In this document: in pieces, positions 44,332 to 53,784 of the stretch
Layout of the letters: each line of letters starts with the position of its first letter
How positions within the stretch are numbered: position 1 is the first letter of the stretch
Assembly (NCBI RefSeq): GCF_031845265.1
Contig: NZ_JAVRBG010000004.1
Location: forward strand, 1 to 64,000
DNA length: 64,000 nucleotides
Reading direction: 5' to 3'
DNA from: Mesonia ostreae
GTDB lineage: Bacteria > Bacteroidota > Bacteroidia > Flavobacteriales > Flavobacteriaceae
Program-made: the position numbers and the translations under genes
The notes under the pieces: model-generated
Told to the model about the DNA's origin: nothing
What the model saw: the letters and a program-made list of their open reading frames with translations, nothing else
The model's database searches: none

Positions 44332-46020
44332 ATGAGATTAAAAATAGTTTTTAAATCAGTCTTTTTAGTTGCTTTAGCTGCTTCATTTACTGCTTGCAAC
44401 AACTCAAAAGACTACAAAGACAACTCCCGTGCTACCGGATGGAGCCTAACTGGGAAAGATGGTAATACAAAATACAAAACCGATTACGACGAACAAGAAA
44501 CTGGTCCTGGTTTAGTGTTCATAGAAGGAGGAACTTTTACCATGGGTAAGGTTCAAGACGATGTAATGCACGATTGGAATAATACTCCAACGCAACAGCA
44601 CGTTCAATCTTTTTATATGGATGAAACTGAGGTTACAAACCGTATGTACTTACAATACTTAGATTGGTTAAAGAGCACCTTCCCTCCTACAGAGGAAAAA
44701 TATAGAAACATTTACCATGGGGCTGTACCAGATACTTTAGTTTGGAGAAATAGATTAGGGTATAATGAAACCATGACCAATAACTATCTTCGTCATCCTG
44801 CTTACCAAAATTATCCTGTAGTGGGAGTAAACTGGATTCAAGCGACAGAATTTAGTAAATGGAGAACCGATCGTGTGAACGAAATGGTTTTAGAAGAAAA
44901 AGGTTTTACTGCAGACAAAGCAAGACTTAAAGCAGATCCAAGTACAACGTTTAGCACAGAAACGTATATCAATTCCCCAACCAAAGTGTACGGAGGAGAT
45001 GATGATCTTACTAGAGGAGGAAAAGCTTCAGATAGAAGAGAAAAAGAAAATACGCCAAAAGCCAAAGGCTCACAGTCTGCGGGAGAAGCTAAAAACTTAT
45101 ACATACAACGTAAAGATGGAATTTTACTGCCTGCTTATAGATTACCAACCGAAGCAGAATGGGAATATGCCGCTTTAGGAATGTCTTCTGTAAGAGAATA
45201 CAACCAATATAGAGGTAGAAAAAAATATCCTTGGGATGGTAAATACACCAGAGCTGGAGATAGAAAGAAACAAGGAGACCAGTTAGCCAACTTTAAACAA
45301 GGAAGAGGTGACTACGGAGGAATCGCAGGATGGTCTGATGACGGCGCCGATATTACAGCCGAAATTAAATCTTACTCTCCTAATGATTTTGGAATTTATG
45401 ATATGGCAGGAAACGTAGCCGAATGGGTTGCAGATGTTTATAGACCAATAGTTGATGATGAATTTAATGATTTCAACTACTATAGAGGTAATGTGTACAC
45501 TAAAAACGCTATTAATAAAGACGGGACAGTGAAGCTTGTGCAAGCAGACAGTGTTGCTTACGATACGTTAAGCAATGGTAGTATTATTGCAAGATCTCTT
45601 CCTGGAGAAATCATACAAGAACCTGTAACTGCAGAAGACACGTATTTGAGAACCCAATTTTCAGAAAGTGACAATAGAGATTTTAGAGATGGAGATCCTA
45701 GTTCTACTAGAGATTTTACCGAAAGAGATAAAGATAGAATGTACAATTCTCCACAACCTAAAGTAAATGTAGAAAGAGATAGCTCTGGTACTGCAACAGG
45801 TTTAGACAGACAGTATGATACTGATGCTAGCAGAACTACGCTAATCGACAACGAAGCAAGAGTTTACAAGGGAGGTTCTTGGAGAGATAGAGCATATTGG
45901 CTAGATCCTGCACAAAGAAGATATTTCCCTCAAGATATGGCAACAGACTATATTGGGTTTAGAAATGCAATGTCTAGAGTAGGTTCTAAATCTCAAAAAG
46001 GAAAAAGAGCAAGAGATTAA
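44332..46020 (+). CDS. gldJ: Gliding motility lipoprotein GldJ
   Basis: 562 residues. Lipoprotein signal MRLKIVFKSVFLVALAASFTAC, lipobox FTAC. The core is an FGE-sulfatase/SUMF1-like domain: GLVFIEGGTFTMGKVQDD, RLPTEAEWEYAALGM and FGIYDMAGNVAEWVADVY, ending in VYKGGSWRD and YIGFRNAMSR. The formylglycine-generating Cys of active FGE enzymes is not seen. GldJ is needed for gliding and for T9SS, where it is a stability factor for GldK. It is divergent from porU and followed by a terminator before murF. Confidence 0.95.
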   Translation: MRLKIVFKSVFLVALAASFTACNNSKDYKDNSRATGWSLTGKDGNTKYKTDYDEQETGPGLVFIEGGTFTMGKVQDDVMHDWNNTPTQQHVQSFYMDETEVTNRMYLQYLDWLKSTFPPTEEKYRNIYHGAVPDTLVWRNRLGYNETMTNNYLRHPAYQNYPVVGVNWIQATEFSKWRTDRVNEMVLEEKGFTADKARLKADPSTTFSTETYINSPTKVYGGDDDLTRGGKASDRREKENTPKAKGSQSAGEAKNLYIQRKDGILLPAYRLPTEAEWEYAALGMSSVREYNQYRGRKKYPWDGKYTRAGDRKKQGDQLANFKQGRGDYGGIAGWSDDGADITAEIKSYSPNDFGIYDMAGNVAEWVADVYRPIVDDEFNDFNYYRGNVYTKNAINKDGTVKLVQADSVAYDTLSNGSIIARSLPGEIIQEPVTAEDTYLRTQFSESDNRDFRDGDPSSTRDFTERDKDRMYNSPQPKVNVERDSSGTATGLDRQYDTDASRTTLIDNEARVYKGGSWRDRAYWLDPAQRRYFPQDMATDYIGFRNAMSRVGSKSQKGKRARD

Positions 46021-46043
46021 ATTTTAATTATATCATATCATTC

Positions 46044-46074
46044 AAAAACCCTTTCTTTACGGAAGGGTTTTTTT
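46044..46074 (+). terminator. Terminator between gldJ and murF
   Basis: Stem AAAAACCCTT (46044-46053) with AAGGGTTTTT (46063-46072) and T-run. Leaky or dual use is possible because murF starts 15 bases later without a clear promoter. Confidence 0.75.
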
Positions 46075-46088
46075 ATAACATTATACCA

Positions 46089-47366
46089 ATGAATATACCT
46101 CAATTACATCAACTTTATTTAGAAAGTAGTGGTATTTGTACAGACACGCGCAACATACAACGCAATAATCTTTTTTTCGCCTTAAGCGGAACAAATTTCA
46201 ACGGTAATCAATTTGCTGCGGAAGCTTTAAAAAAAGGAGCTTTTAAGGCAGTGATTGATGATGAAAAATACAGTTCAGACAATAGTGTTCTTGTGGAAGA
46301 TTGCCTGATTACCTTACAAGCTCTAGCTCAGTATCACCGAAGATATCTTGCGCTAAAAATCATAAGTATCACTGGAAGCAACGGAAAAACCACTACCAAA
46401 GAACTACTTACTCAAGTGCTTCAACAAAAATATAAAGTAGTAGCCACAAAAGGAAACCTCAACAACCACATTGGTGTACCACTCACACTGCTTGGAATGA
46501 CCACAGAAACCGAAATTGGAATCGTTGAAATGGGTGCCAATCATCAAGGAGAAATAAAAGCTTTATGCCAGATTGCCGAACCAAATTATGGCTTTATTAC
46601 CAATTTTGGAAAAGCACATTTAGAAGGTTTCGGCGGAATTGAAGGCGTTATTAGAGGTAAAAGTGAACTCTACGATTACCTTATGGCCAATAACCAAACT
46701 GTTTTTATGAATATAGAGGATAAAATTCAGCAAGAAAAGACTAAAGATTATAGCAAGCGCATTTCAATAGGAAACAACCAAGAAGCAGATTATCCTATAA
46801 ATAGTTATACCAAAGAGTTTCAAGCCTGTATTAAGTACAAAGAAAAGGAAATCAGCTCTCAGCTCACTGGAAGCTATAATAGCTCTAATATGGCTGCCGC
46901 AACTGGAATAGGCTTATATTTTGATGTGAAGATAGAAAAAATTCAAGAAGCCATTAAAAACTATATCCCAAGTAACAATAGATCTCAGCGTCTAGATTTA
47001 AACGGAAATCAAATTATTCTAGATGCCTACAATGCTAATCCTAGTAGTATGGCTTTGGCAATTGAGAATATAGTCTCCCTTCCTGCCAAACGAAAAATAC
47101 TTATTCTTGGTGATATGTTCGAGATAGGATCTACTTCGCATAAAGAACATCAGCAAATCGTTAATATTCTAGAAACCCTGAATGTTGAACTAGCGTTAAT
47201 TTGCGGTGAAAATTTCTATAAAACCGAAACCGAAAAAGTTCTTGCTTTTCAGCAGTTTGAAGATTTGCAAAAATACTTGTCTAAAAATAGTATAAAAGAC
47301 AGCACAATTCTTATTAAAGGATCTCGAGGAATGCAACTGGAGAGATTGATAGAACTCTGGAAATAA
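46089..47366 (+). CDS. murF: UDP-N-acetylmuramoyl-tripeptide--D-alanyl-D-alanine ligase
   Basis: 425 residues. Mur ligase fold with the P-loop ITGSNGKTTTKELL, ATKGNLNNHIGVPLTLLGM, the middle-domain metal-binding EMGANHQGEIKALCQIAEPNYGFITNFGKAHLEGFG and the C-terminal domain with LILGDMFEIGSTSHKEHQ. It adds D-Ala-D-Ala to UDP-MurNAc-tripeptide, a cytoplasmic peptidoglycan step. Slightly shorter than the E. coli enzyme. It lies right after the gldJ terminator, a synteny known in flavobacteria. Confidence 0.96.
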   Translation: MNIPQLHQLYLESSGICTDTRNIQRNNLFFALSGTNFNGNQFAAEALKKGAFKAVIDDEKYSSDNSVLVEDCLITLQALAQYHRRYLALKIISITGSNGKTTTKELLTQVLQQKYKVVATKGNLNNHIGVPLTLLGMTTETEIGIVEMGANHQGEIKALCQIAEPNYGFITNFGKAHLEGFGGIEGVIRGKSELYDYLMANNQTVFMNIEDKIQQEKTKDYSKRISIGNNQEADYPINSYTKEFQACIKYKEKEISSQLTGSYNSSNMAAATGIGLYFDVKIEKIQEAIKNYIPSNNRSQRLDLNGNQIILDAYNANPSSMALAIENIVSLPAKRKILILGDMFEIGSTSHKEHQQIVNILETLNVELALICGENFYKTETEKVLAFQQFEDLQKYLSKNSIKDSTILIKGSRGMQLERLIELWK

Positions 47367-47382
47367 TTGAAAATATAGAAAT

Positions 47383-47420
47383 AAAAAAAGGCTTCCTTTA
47401 ATTAAAGAAAGCCTTTTTTT
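47383..47420. terminator. Bidirectional terminator between murF and tRNA-Val
   Basis: A 19-bp inverted repeat with no loop bases and one mismatch (47383-47401 with 47402-47420), A-rich and T-rich ends. Serves murF (+) and the tRNA operon (-). Confidence 0.85.
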
Positions 47421-47424
47421 GTGT

Positions 47425-47498
47425 GGGCGCTGAGGGATTCGAACCCCCGACCCCTTGGGTGTAAACCAAGTGCTCTGAACCAACTGAGCTAAGCGCCC
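47425..47498 (-). tRNA. tRNA-Val (anticodon TAC)
   Basis: 74 bases, minus strand. Acceptor GGGCGCT pairs with AGCGCCC. D-arm GCTC...GAGC, anticodon stem CTTGG/CCAAG with loop TTTACAC giving anticodon TAC, and T-loop TTCGAAT. CCA is not encoded. It is the downstream copy of two identical genes. Confidence 0.97.
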
Positions 47499-47518
47499 GT
47501 GCATTATAGTAGATTAAA

Positions 47519-47543
47519 AAAACCTGAAGAATTCTCCAGGTTT
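47519..47543 (-). terminator. Hairpin between the two tRNA-Val genes
   Basis: AAACCTGAAGA (47520-47530) and TCTCCAGGTTT (47533-47543) form a stem with one mismatch. On the minus strand a T-run follows (TTTTT). It may end a fraction of transcripts or be a processing stem. Confidence 0.6.
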
Positions 47544-47546
47544 AGT

Positions 47547-47620
47547 GGGCGCTGAGGGATTCGAACCCCCGACCCCTTGGGTGTAAACCAAGTGCTCTGA
47601 ACCAACTGAGCTAAGCGCCC
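47547..47620 (-). tRNA. tRNA-Val (anticodon TAC), upstream copy
   Basis: 74 bases, identical to the other copy at 47425-47498. Anticodon loop TTTACAC, anticodon TAC. The gene is transcribed first from the promoter at 47637. Confidence 0.97.
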
Positions 47621-47636
47621 GCACGTAATGCGAGTG

Positions 47637-47666
47637 CAAATATAATACTTTTTTGAGATTCCGCAA
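47637..47666 (-). promoter_or_regulatory. tRNA-Val operon promoter, TTG-N19-TATATTTG
   Basis: Minus-strand TTG (47664-47666), 19-base spacer, and TATATTTG (47637-47644). It is the cleanest promoter in the window; both tRNAs should be driven by it. Confidence 0.75.
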
Positions 47667-47682
47667 GAAAAAAATAAAACTT

Positions 47683-48900
47683 TTAAATTATTTCTGCTAC
47701 CGTGAAGGTACTGCCTCCTACAAAAATCACTTCCTCTGGTTTAGCATTTAATTTTGCTTCTGCTAAAGCTACTTTTACAGATGAATAGATATCTCCTTGA
47801 AGCTGATGAATTTTAGCTTTCTCTGATAAAATGCTTACTTCCATTCCTCTTTCCACATTTGGAGAACAAAAATAATAAACCGCTTCTAGAGGAAACATAG
47901 GCAAAAGTTGATCTAAGTTTTTATCGCTCACAAAACCCAAAACAATATGTAGCTTTGTCGCATGGAGTCCTTTTAATTGATTCAACACGATTTTTAAACC
48001 CTCTTCGTTATGTCCTGTATCGGCAATTACTTTAGGCGTTTTTTGCAATATTTCCCACCTTCCTCTTAAACCTGTATTCGCGACTACATTTGAAAGCCCG
48101 TTTTGTAAATTTTCACGAGAGATATTCCAACCTTGGCCTCTAAGACTTTCTACAGCTACTGCAACGGTATGCTTGTTTTTCTCTTGATAATCACCTTTTA
48201 AATCTGATGTCAAGAAAACAGATTCAGATTCTTCCGCAAAAATTATAGGAGCATTTACAGCTTCGGCTTTAGCCAAAAAAACTTCTTTTGAAGCAGTGGA
48301 CGTTTCTCCGATAACAACAGAAGTATTCGGCTTGATGATCCCTGCTTTTTCTTTCGCAATTTCTGAAATGCTAGTTCCCAAAAACTGGATATGATCCATT
48401 CCTATATTTGTGATGATAGAAAGTTCTGGATGAATAATATTGGTACTGTCCAGTCTTCCACCTAAGCCAACTTCTATAATCGCCACGTCTACTTTCTCGT
48501 AACTAAAATAATCGAAAGCCATACCTACCGTCATTTCAAAGAAAGACAATGCTTGCTTTTCTAAAAACACTTGGTGCTTTTCTATAAAATCAATAACAAA
48601 ATCTCTACGGATTTCTTTTCCGTTAATTTTAATACGCTCGGTGAAGTCTTTTAAATGCGGAGAAGTATACAAACCCACTTTATAACCTGCTTCTTGCAAA
48701 ACGGAAGCTAACATATGACTGCTAGAACCTTTTCCATTGGTACCACCTACGTGAATACTTTTAAATTTTTTTTGTGGTTGCTGTAAGACTTCCGCGAAAG
48801 CGAGAATATTAGTCAGGTCTTTTTTAAAAGCAGATTTTCCTTGTTTTTGATACATAGGTAATCGCCCAAACATCCAAGTTAAGGTTTCTGGATACGTCAT
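47683..48900 (-). CDS. folC: Folylpolyglutamate synthase / dihydrofolate synthase
   Basis: 405 residues. Mur-ligase-fold ATPase: HVGGTNGKGSSSHMLASVL (P-loop), GLYTSPHLKDFTERIKING, VAIIEVGLGGRLDSTNII, ITNIGMDHIQFLGTS and VIADTGHNEEGL. It adds glutamate to dihydropteroate or folate. Immediately after tonB (6 bases), so it is the last gene of the exbB-exbD-tonB-folC operon. Confidence 0.94.
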   Translation of the reverse strand: MTYPETLTWMFGRLPMYQKQGKSAFKKDLTNILAFAEVLQQPQKKFKSIHVGGTNGKGSSSHMLASVLQEAGYKVGLYTSPHLKDFTERIKINGKEIRRDFVIDFIEKHQVFLEKQALSFFEMTVGMAFDYFSYEKVDVAIIEVGLGGRLDSTNIIHPELSIITNIGMDHIQFLGTSISEIAKEKAGIIKPNTSVVIGETSTASKEVFLAKAEAVNAPIIFAEESESVFLTSDLKGDYQEKNKHTVAVAVESLRGQGWNISRENLQNGLSNVVANTGLRGRWEILQKTPKVIADTGHNEEGLKIVLNQLKGLHATKLHIVLGFVSDKNLDQLLPMFPLEAVYYFCSPNVERGMEVSILSEKAKIHQLQGDIYSSVKVALAEAKLNAKPEEVIFVGGSTFTVAEII

Positions 48901-48906
48901 ACATTT

Positions 48907-49767
48907 TTACTCAGATAATTTAAACTCGTACTCAATATAACCCGTTTGTTTTACCGGTGCATCAGCATCTGCATTAAATTTGGTCGCTAGAGCAGCACGT
49001 TTGGCAGGCTCCATTAAACAACGAGCGGTATTGGTAGTTCCTCGAGATCCTGCAGAAGCATTAATTACTTTCCCCTGCTGGTTCACTTCAATTTTCACCA
49101 CTACAATGCCAGATTCGTTACAGTCTTGTACAAATTTTTCTTTGTTCAATGCCTTTCTTCCGCCTAGACGGTAATTTCCATCGCCATCAAGCCCTTTCCC
49201 CTGTCCGTAATACGATTTTGCATTAGGATCGCCGTCTGGATCACCTTTATCTCCAGCTTTATTATCGTTTCCTTCTCCTCCATTCGCCTTTCCATCTTTC
49301 TCTGGTCCATTTAAAATACTGTTTAAAGCATCTGAAGTGGATTTTTCGGGTTGTGGATCTGGTTCTTTTTCGGGTTGTTTTTCTTTGGGCGGTTTTACTT
49401 CTTTAACGGGCTCTTTCGCTTTCTTTTCTTCTTGAGACTTATTTTTTTTCTTGTCTTTCTCTTTTTCGATTACGGGAGCTTCTTCGGTATCCTGGGTGGT
49501 CACCTCTTCCTCTACCGGTGTACTCGCCTCCTTTTGAGGCTCATTTGGCGGAGTGGTATTTTTCTGCGGAGAAGATTTTATAGGTTCTGTAGGTTGAATA
49601 TTTCCAGAGCCTACTTCATTAGTTCCAAAATTAATGGCAATCCCGTTTTCTGGCGGCGGATCTAAATATGTAAAACCAAAAAGCAGTAACAATAAAATAA
49701 GCGTAACTGAAATTACCGTAGTAATTACAGCCGACTTCTTTTCGTATTTGGTTTCTAATAAACTCAT
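48907..49767 (-). CDS. TonB-family energy-transducing protein
   Basis: 286 residues. N-terminal anchor helix VITTVISVTLILLLLLFGF. A long Pro/Glu/Lys-rich spacer at about 55-145 should cross the periplasm. The C-terminal part (ADADAPVKQTGYIEYEFKLSE) is short compared with a full TonB box-binding domain. It transfers proton-motive force from ExbB/ExbD to outer-membrane receptors. ExbD precedes with 2 bases between, folC follows. Confidence 0.85.
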   Translation of the reverse strand: MSLLETKYEKKSAVITTVISVTLILLLLLFGFTYLDPPPENGIAINFGTNEVGSGNIQPTEPIKSSPQKNTTPPNEPQKEASTPVEEEVTTQDTEEAPVIEKEKDKKKNKSQEEKKAKEPVKEVKPPKEKQPEKEPDPQPEKSTSDALNSILNGPEKDGKANGGEGNDNKAGDKGDPDGDPNAKSYYGQGKGLDGDGNYRLGGRKALNKEKFVQDCNESGIVVVKIEVNQQGKVINASAGSRGTTNTARCLMEPAKRAALATKFNADADAPVKQTGYIEYEFKLSE

Positions 49768-49769
49768 AT

Positions 49770-50159
49770 TTATGGCTTTACAGCTAGAACAACTTTGTAT
49801 TTATTTCTTTTGGCGATATCCATAACGCTTACCGCATTTTGAATGGGTACACTTTCTTCTGCGCGTAAAATAATGGTAGGATCTTCATCCCCAGACAGTC
49901 TTCGTTGCAATTCTAGCTCTAATTGATCGCTAGACACACGGTCTGAATTGATAAAAATCTCTAAATCTTTATTGATGCTTACGGACAAACTCTGCACATT
50001 GCTCGTCTTCCCTTTTGCTTTAGGGAGAATAAGATCTAAGGCTTCTGGCGTAATGGCCGGAGATGTCAACATAAAAAAGATAAGCAAGAGGAAAACAATA
50101 TCTGTCATAGACGACATGCTAAACTCTGGACTTACTTTATTTCTTCCTCTTAAGTTCAT
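49770..50159 (-). CDS. exbD: ExbD/TolR-family biopolymer transporter
   Basis: 129 residues. Single N-terminal membrane helix with MTDIVFLLLIFFMLTSPAIT: the conserved Asp of the helix is in MTDIVF. Periplasmic domain with SVSINKDLEIFINSD and LRAEESVPIQNAVSVMDIAKRNKYKVVLAV. Part of the ExbB-ExbD-TonB motor. It starts 1 base after exbB ends. Confidence 0.93.
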   Translation of the reverse strand: MNLRGRNKVSPEFSMSSMTDIVFLLLIFFMLTSPAITPEALDLILPKAKGKTSNVQSLSVSINKDLEIFINSDRVSSDQLELELQRRLSGDEDPTIILRAEESVPIQNAVSVMDIAKRNKYKVVLAVKP

Positions 50160-50160
50160 A

Positions 50161-50862
50161 TTACGCAGGTTCGTTTAGTAGGTCTAAGAAATCAACGGCG
50201 GTAGCTTCCATTTGGTGCACTACTTTATCTGTTTTTACTACTAAATGATTGTAGCCAATATAGGCAATAATTCCGACAATTAATCCGGCAACGGTAGTTG
50301 TCATTGCTGTATAAATTCCTTCCGCTAAGGCTCCCATTTCGGCTTGACCACTACTGGTTGCCAATTCGTGGAATGCCAATACCATACCAATTACTGTTCC
50401 TAAGAAACCAATCATAGGCGCAGCTCCTGCAATGGTAGCTAAAACACTAACATTCTTTTCTAACTTATATACTTCTAGTCTTCCCGCATTTTCTATCGCT
50501 GTATTGATATCTTCTAAGGGACTACCAATACGAGAGATGCCTTTTGCGGTAAGTCTAGCTACGGGAGAATTTTCTTGAGCACATCTTATTTTTGCTCCTT
50601 CAATATTTCCAGTAGCTACATGGTCTTTAATTTGATGCATAAAATTAACGTCTGTTTGCGAGGCTGCCTTAACCGCAAAAAGACGCTCAAAATAAATATA
50701 ACAAGCTGCCACAAATAAAATAAATAGGATGCCAATAATAATTTGACCGCCTATTCCTCCACTGATTAATAAATCCATAAAAGAAAGTGTTTTTTCTTCT
50801 ACGACTGCCTCTCCATTTTGGGCAGCAGCTTCTGCAGTTTCTTGTAAAGTAATCGCTAGCAT
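50161..50862 (-). CDS. exbB: MotA/TolQ/ExbB-family proton channel
   Basis: 233 residues with three membrane helices (IGGQIIIGILFILFVAACYIYF, LATIAGAAPMIGFLGTVIGMV and TAMTTTVAGLIVGIIAYIGY). The LGTVxGM motif of the family is present (GFLGTVIGMVLAF). First gene of the exbB-exbD-tonB-folC operon. Confidence 0.93.
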   Translation of the reverse strand: MLAITLQETAEAAAQNGEAVVEEKTLSFMDLLISGGIGGQIIIGILFILFVAACYIYFERLFAVKAASQTDVNFMHQIKDHVATGNIEGAKIRCAQENSPVARLTAKGISRIGSPLEDINTAIENAGRLEVYKLEKNVSVLATIAGAAPMIGFLGTVIGMVLAFHELATSSGQAEMGALAEGIYTAMTTTVAGLIVGIIAYIGYNHLVVKTDKVVHQMEATAVDFLDLLNEPA

Positions 50863-50948
50863 AAATTTTTTATTTAGTATATATAGTTAGTAACGAAAAA
50901 AAGAATTATAAATTATATAATGAGTTAAAGCTAAGTTATAATTTGATG

Positions 50949-52418
50949 TTAAAGAAAAAATAAAACTCCTAGATATCCAACAATACTCAACACAATAGTA
51001 TAAGGCAGCGCCATTTTTGCCATTTTACCATAACTTAAATTAATAAGTGGCGCTAAAGAACTGGTTAATAAGAATAAAAATGCAGCTTGCCCATTAGGCG
51101 TCGCTACACTAGGTAAATTTGTTCCTGTGTTTATTGCTATAGCCAAGCGTCTAAATTGATCTGCGGAAATGTCGCCGGCATCAAAAGCGCTTTTCACCTC
51201 TCCTATATACACCGTTGCGACAAATACATTATCGCTTATCATCGATAATACTCCATTAGCGACATAAAAAACAGCTGGTTGGTGATCTGGTTCTAAAGAT
51301 AAAGCCCAATCAATAATAGGGTTAAACAGATGTTGTTCATGAATCATTGCAACGATTACAAAAAACACTACGATTAATCCCGTAAACGGCAAGGCTTCTT
51401 CAAAAGCTTTCCCTAAGCTATGCTCTTCTACAATCCCCATAAAGGCAGTTTGTATAACGATAAGCCCAAGACCTATAAATCCAACTGGCGCAATATGAAA
51501 TGCTAAACCTAAGATTAAAAAGACTGCGGAAATCGCTTGTACTAGAAGTCCGTATTTTTGTGAAGCCGTGCGGGTTCGGTCTTGTTTTAGCGTATAGTTT
51601 TCTATAATAGTTCTAGCAGGTTTTGGCAATTTACTACCAAAACCGAAGATTTTAGTGGTTTCTAAAACCACGGTAGTTATCATTCCTGCCACTAGAACTG
51701 GAAGCGTAATGGGAGCCATATGAAGAAAAAAGTCTACAAAATCCCAACCTAATTTCTCTCCAATCAATAAGTTTTGTGGTTCACCCACTATAGTACAAAC
51801 ACCTCCTAAAGCTGTCCCTACAACCCCGTGCATTATCAAACTTCTTAAGAACGCCCTAAATTGTTCTAAAGTTTCTCCTCCTAGTTCTTTTCTATCTAAA
51901 ATTCCGCTTTCATTATAATCGGTGTCTGTAGAAAGAATTTTATGATAAATTCCATAAAACCCAACCGCTACTCCTATCAACACCGCTGTTACAGTTAAAG
52001 CATCCAGAAAAGCCGACAATACCGCTGCCATAGTTAAAAATAGCAAAGAAAGCATCACCTTAGATTTTACTTTGATAAAGACCTTGCTAAAGATATACAT
52101 GAGCAAAGGCTTCATAAAGTAAATTCCAGCCACCATAAACATCAACAGAAAAATAACTTCAAAATTTTGAATTACTTCTACTTTGGCAGCTTCTGGCGAA
52201 GTTAACCTTAAGATAAGTATTTCTATGGCTAACAATCCCCCCGATTGTAATGGATAACATTTTAATGCCATTGCCAGCGTAAAAATAAACTCTGCAATAA
52301 ACAGCCAAGCGGTAACCGTAGGTCCTAAAATATATAAGGAAAAGACATTAAAAATAAGAAAGAAAACAATGGTATATTTGAACCAAACAGGACTACTTCC
52401 CAAGAAATTTTTTAACAT
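50949..52418 (-). CDS. nhaD: NhaD-type sodium:proton antiporter
   Basis: 489 residues, about 12 membrane helices. It matches the NhaD branch of the ion transporter (IT) superfamily: FLDALTVTAVLIGVAVGFYGIYHK, GGVCTIVGEPQNLLIGEK and INTGTNLPSVATPNGQAAFLFLLTSSLAPLI. It extrudes Na+ (and Li+), useful to a marine organism. It follows the amino-acid dehydrogenase gene by 31 bases, probably co-transcribed. Confidence 0.9.
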   Translation of the reverse strand: MLKNFLGSSPVWFKYTIVFFLIFNVFSLYILGPTVTAWLFIAEFIFTLAMALKCYPLQSGGLLAIEILILRLTSPEAAKVEVIQNFEVIFLLMFMVAGIYFMKPLLMYIFSKVFIKVKSKVMLSLLFLTMAAVLSAFLDALTVTAVLIGVAVGFYGIYHKILSTDTDYNESGILDRKELGGETLEQFRAFLRSLIMHGVVGTALGGVCTIVGEPQNLLIGEKLGWDFVDFFLHMAPITLPVLVAGMITTVVLETTKIFGFGSKLPKPARTIIENYTLKQDRTRTASQKYGLLVQAISAVFLILGLAFHIAPVGFIGLGLIVIQTAFMGIVEEHSLGKAFEEALPFTGLIVVFFVIVAMIHEQHLFNPIIDWALSLEPDHQPAVFYVANGVLSMISDNVFVATVYIGEVKSAFDAGDISADQFRRLAIAINTGTNLPSVATPNGQAAFLFLLTSSLAPLINLSYGKMAKMALPYTIVLSIVGYLGVLFFL

Positions 52419-52449
52419 GAGGCAGGTATTGAAGTGACAAGCCCAAGGC

Positions 52450-53676
52450 TTACACCAATTGTTTTAAAGCTATTTCAAAAGCTGTTTTACTTATATTCTT
52501 TTTATCACTGCTGTGATCAAAGCTATTTTGAATTGCTTTCTTTATTGTCATGGAAGTGTCGCTAAAAATTGCCTCATCTGTCAGTTCTACTTTATTTTCC
52601 ATTAGGTAGGCAAATACTCTTGCCATTCCGCAGTTAGAAATAAAATCTGGAATCAAGCTGATGCGTTCATCGGTGTATTCCATAATGCTTCCGAAGAAAA
52701 TTTCTTTGTCAGCAAAAGGAACATTAGCTCCGCAAGAAATTACTTCTAAACCGCTATCTATCATCGCAGAAACTTGCTCTTTGGTAATTAATCTAGAAGC
52801 GGCGCAAGGCGTAAATATCTCGGCGTTTAACTTCCAAACTTTCTCGTTAATTTCTTCAAACGGAATCATATCTTTAGAGACTAGAGTATTCCCATCTTTG
52901 GCTAAGAAAAGCGCTTTCATTTCTTCATAAGAAAAACCCTCTTCGTTTATCACTCCGCCATCTCTATCGATAATTCCTACTATTTTTGCACCCATCTGCG
53001 CCAAGTAATAAGCAGCAGCAGAACCTACATTTCCAAAACCTTGCACAATGGCGCGTTTTCCAATTACATCTCCGCCATAAACAGCGTAATAATGCTTAAC
53101 GGCTTCGGCTACACCAAAACCAGTAATCATATCTCCAACCGTATATTTTTCATTCACATTTGGAGAATACTCAGGAGTTTCTAAAACTTTAACTACGCCT
53201 TGACGTAACTGACCTATCCGATTCGTTTTTTCTACATCGGTAGGTTTAAAGTGTCCTTGAAAAACACCTTCTTGCGGATGGTCTACTCCAAACTGTTGAG
53301 TAATAGGAATCACTTCACTTCCTTGATCTACATTCATATCGCCACCCGTCCCATAATAGGTCTTTAGTAATGGAGAAACCGCTTTAAACCAACGTTCTAA
53401 AACTCCTTTTTTTCTAGGGTCTTGTGGATTAAAATTAATTCCAGATTTTGCTCCTCCAATGGCAGGGCCAGAAACGGTAAATTTCACTTCCATAGTTTTG
53501 GCTAAGGAAAGAACTTCATTCTTATCTAAACCTTCACGCATACGCGTTCCTCCTCCGGCAGCACCTCCTCTAAGTGAGTTGATCACCGTCCATCCTTCGG
53601 CTTCGGTTTCAGAATCTTTCCAATTAAAAACAATTTCTGGTTGCTTATTCTCGTATTTCTTCAGTAAATCTTTCAT
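52450..53676 (-). CDS. Glu/Leu/Phe/Val dehydrogenase
   Basis: 408 residues. N-terminal dimerisation/catalytic domain with RGGAAGGGTRMREGLDKNEV and the substrate lysine in AIGGAKSGINF. Rossmann domain starts with AIVQGFGNVGSAAAYYLAQMGAKIVGIID. NAD(P) oxidative deamination of glutamate or branched-chain amino acids cannot be told apart here; Leu/Val type is possible. It is upstream of nhaD, with the promoter box at 53785. Confidence 0.88.
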   Translation of the reverse strand: MKDLLKKYENKQPEIVFNWKDSETEAEGWTVINSLRGGAAGGGTRMREGLDKNEVLSLAKTMEVKFTVSGPAIGGAKSGINFNPQDPRKKGVLERWFKAVSPLLKTYYGTGGDMNVDQGSEVIPITQQFGVDHPQEGVFQGHFKPTDVEKTNRIGQLRQGVVKVLETPEYSPNVNEKYTVGDMITGFGVAEAVKHYYAVYGGDVIGKRAIVQGFGNVGSAAAYYLAQMGAKIVGIIDRDGGVINEEGFSYEEMKALFLAKDGNTLVSKDMIPFEEINEKVWKLNAEIFTPCAASRLITKEQVSAMIDSGLEVISCGANVPFADKEIFFGSIMEYTDERISLIPDFISNCGMARVFAYLMENKVELTDEAIFSDTSMTIKKAIQNSFDHSSDKKNISKTAFEIALKQLV

Positions 53677-53784
53677 GAGTATACTCTTTTTTTATGGTCA
53701 GAAGTGATGTATTATGCCTTTTTCAGTGCAAAAAAGCCAAAATATTGCCGACTCATTCCATAAGTAGGTTAATTTTTTGCATCG

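Noticed and set aside
47196..47504. 102-codon frame overlapping tRNA-Val and murF on the minus strand
   Set aside because: It runs through a tRNA gene and a terminator and opposes murF; coincidental.
49351..49665. 104-codon frame rich in Phe and Leu on the plus strand
   Set aside because: It is the complement of the TonB Pro/Lys/Glu-rich spacer, which automatically gives Phe/Leu/Gly text.
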